Assembly: GCA_036556425.1 (NCBI GenBank)
Contig: DATBJJ010000111.1
Span: 1-64,000, forward strand
From: DATBJJ01 sp036556425
GTDB lineage: Bacteria; Acidobacteriota; Vicinamibacteria; Vicinamibacterales; 2-12-FULL-66-21
Direction of reading: 5' to 3'
Length of the DNA: 64,000 nucleotides
Position 1 is the first letter of the stretch. Every line of letters begins with the position of its first letter. Of the stretch, positions 62,945-64,000 are shown piece by piece. The position numbers and the translations under genes are program-made. The notes under the pieces were generated by a model. It was not told the origin of the DNA and did not search any database. It was given only the letters and a program-made list of their open reading frames with translations.

Positions 62945-63772
62945 TCAACACCGGCGAATCCGATCCGCGACGCGCGCGACGTCGGCCATTTCCTTCACGC
63001 CGTGCACGCGGACGATGTGCGCGCCGCCGAGCACCGAGGCGGCAACGGCCGCCGCCGTTCCCCACTCCCGCGCGTCCGCCGGACGATCGCCGAGTGCCAG
63101 CTTCAGATAGGACTTTCGCGAAGGGCCGACGAGGATCGGCCGGTCGAGGACGGCCAGGCGATCGAGATTCGCGAGCGCCTCGAAGCTGTGCTCCGCTCGC
63201 TTGGAGAAGCCGATGCCCGGGTCGACGACGATCGCCGCGCGAGCCACGCCGGCCGCGGTGGCGCGCGAGATCGCCGCCTCGAGCTCGGCGACGACTTCGC
63301 CCATCACGTCCGCGTACACCGCTTCGCGGTACATCTCCTTCGAGCGCCCGCGATTGTGCATGAGCACGAGTGCGGCGCCCGATCGCGCCGCCACGCCGGC
63401 GAGCGAGGCATCGAACAGAAGCCCGCTGACGTCGTTGACGATCGCCGCGCCGAGATCCATCGCGCGCCGCGCAACCGACGCCTTGTACGTGTCTATCGAC
63501 ACGGGCGCCGAGCCCTCTCGCGCGAGGCGATCTACGACCGGGAGAACGCGCCGAAGCTCCTCGTCCTCGGGCAGCGGCTCCGCCCCGGGACGCGTCGACT
63601 CGCCGCCGACGTCGAGGATGTCCGCGCCGTCCGCAATCATCCGCAGCCCATCGTCCGCGGCTTTCGCGGGGTCGAAGCGGAGACCGCCGTCGGCGAATGA
63701 ATCAGGGGTCACGTTGATCACGGCCATGATCAACGTCTGCCGGCCGAGCTCCAGAGGAGCCCGGCCGGGCAA
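62945..63772 (-). CDS. folP: Dihydropteroate synthase
   Basis: 275 residues. It joins p-aminobenzoate to dihydropterin pyrophosphate in folate synthesis and is the sulfonamide target. Conserved AVINVTPDSFADGG, DVGGESTRPGA and GPSRKSYL are present. The TTG is the only start before the core MAVINVTPDSF, and the extra PLELGRQTLI segment is conserved in the family. It follows ftsH by 32 bases. Confidence 0.92.
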   Translation of the reverse strand: MPGRAPLELGRQTLIMAVINVTPDSFADGGLRFDPAKAADDGLRMIADGADILDVGGESTRPGAEPLPEDEELRRVLPVVDRLAREGSAPVSIDTYKASVARRAMDLGAAIVNDVSGLLFDASLAGVAARSGAALVLMHNRGRSKEMYREAVYADVMGEVVAELEAAISRATAAGVARAAIVVDPGIGFSKRAEHSFEALANLDRLAVLDRPILVGPSRKSYLKLALGDRPADAREWGTAAAVAASVLGGAHIVRVHGVKEMADVARVADRIRRC

Positions 63773-63804
63773 GGGAAGGGAATAGAGCTTCCGAGGTGCC
63801 GTGC

Positions 63805-64000
63805 CTATTCCTGCGTGAGAGGCTTGTTCAGCGGCGGAATCGGCGGAACGATCGACGGCCGCTCCTTCGGGTGCCGCTTCGTTCCGTCCTCGGACGACGG
63901 CGTGGTGACGGCCACCTTGGCGTCTTCCAACGGCTCGCCGGCGACGATGCGGCGGACCTGCTCCGCGTCGAGGACCTCGCGGACGAGGAGCGCGTCGGCG
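63805..64000 (-). CDS. ftsH: FtsH zinc metalloprotease, C-terminal end only
   Basis: The last 64 codons of a gene that continues past the window. ADALLVREVLDAEQVRRIVAGE matches the FtsH tail after the protease domain. A Pro-rich, charged end (VPPIPPLNKPLTQE) follows. The AAA+ and HEXXH parts are outside the window, so the call rests on the tail and the conserved ftsH-folP order. Confidence 0.8.
   Translation of the reverse strand, partial: ADALLVREVLDAEQVRRIVAGEPLEDAKVAVTTPSSEDGTKRHPKERPSIVPPIPPLNKPLTQE

Overview
The window is a GC-rich chromosomal segment from a Gram-negative-type bacterium. The best fit is Acidobacteriota, probably class Vicinamibacteria. The reasons are a PadR regulator followed by an acidobacterial-type duplicated orphan permease (ADOP), many exported beta-propeller peptidases, a tricorn-protease homologue, an ECF sigma/Ser-Thr kinase pair, and the ftsH-folP-cdaA-cdaR-glmM order. 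The placement is inferred from gene content, not from any rRNA or marker alignment. About 43 protein genes were found. I saw no rRNA, tRNA, CRISPR array, phage gene or insertion sequence.

Layout. 1-3838: a truncated GAF/degenerate-GGDEF protein and a TPR sigma-54 activator, with a sharp GC rise inside the second gene. 3848-8802: a diaminopentanoate-dehydrogenase-like oxidoreductase, divergent from an overlapping M1 peptidase / membrane protein / nadE set. 8803-15368: two divergent ATP/ADP-carrier-like membrane proteins with HEAT repeats, one also carrying two cNMP-binding-like domains. 15390-20442: a small zinc-ribbon protein, S1/P1 nuclease, PadR + ADOP permease and a hemerythrin-like protein. 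20475-31335 (minus strand): tricorn homologue, ECF sigma, membrane Ser/Thr kinase, exported repeat protein, then a decayed partial copy of that protein. 31407-36930: ATP-grasp enzyme + esterase, then an M16 peptidase pair. 36940-44279: CadC-like TPR regulator, small exported protein, M14 carboxypeptidase, exported FAD oxidoreductase and MDR dehydrogenase. 44319-56962: an unknown protein, a hybrid histidine kinase, a convergent block of membrane proteins, a propeller/gamma-glutamyltransferase fusion, transketolase and a DUF255-type protein. 57025-59059: DUF4149 protein, free-methionine-sulfoxide-reductase-like GAF protein and isocitrate dehydrogenase. 59101-64000 (minus strand): ftsH (partial)-folP-cdaA-cdaR-glmM-pdxJ.

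Functionally, the window is rich in secreted or periplasmic peptidases (M1, M14, two M16, tricorn S41, GGT), which suggests a protein- and peptide-degrading lifestyle. It is also rich in signalling (sigma-54 activator, ECF/kinase, CadC-like regulator, hybrid kinase, c-di-AMP synthesis). The last block links c-di-AMP to cell-wall precursor synthesis, as in other phyla. Many genes overlap by 1-8 bases (TTGA, ATGA, TGATG, TAGTG), so translational coupling is common. Several operon-leading genes have a TAnnAT-like hexamer only 6-12 bases before the start codon, which suggests leaderless transcripts.

The only gene-free stretch longer than 300 bases is 20443-21557, which holds the pseudogene. The 41417-41647 gap (231 bases) shows no gene or convincing element.
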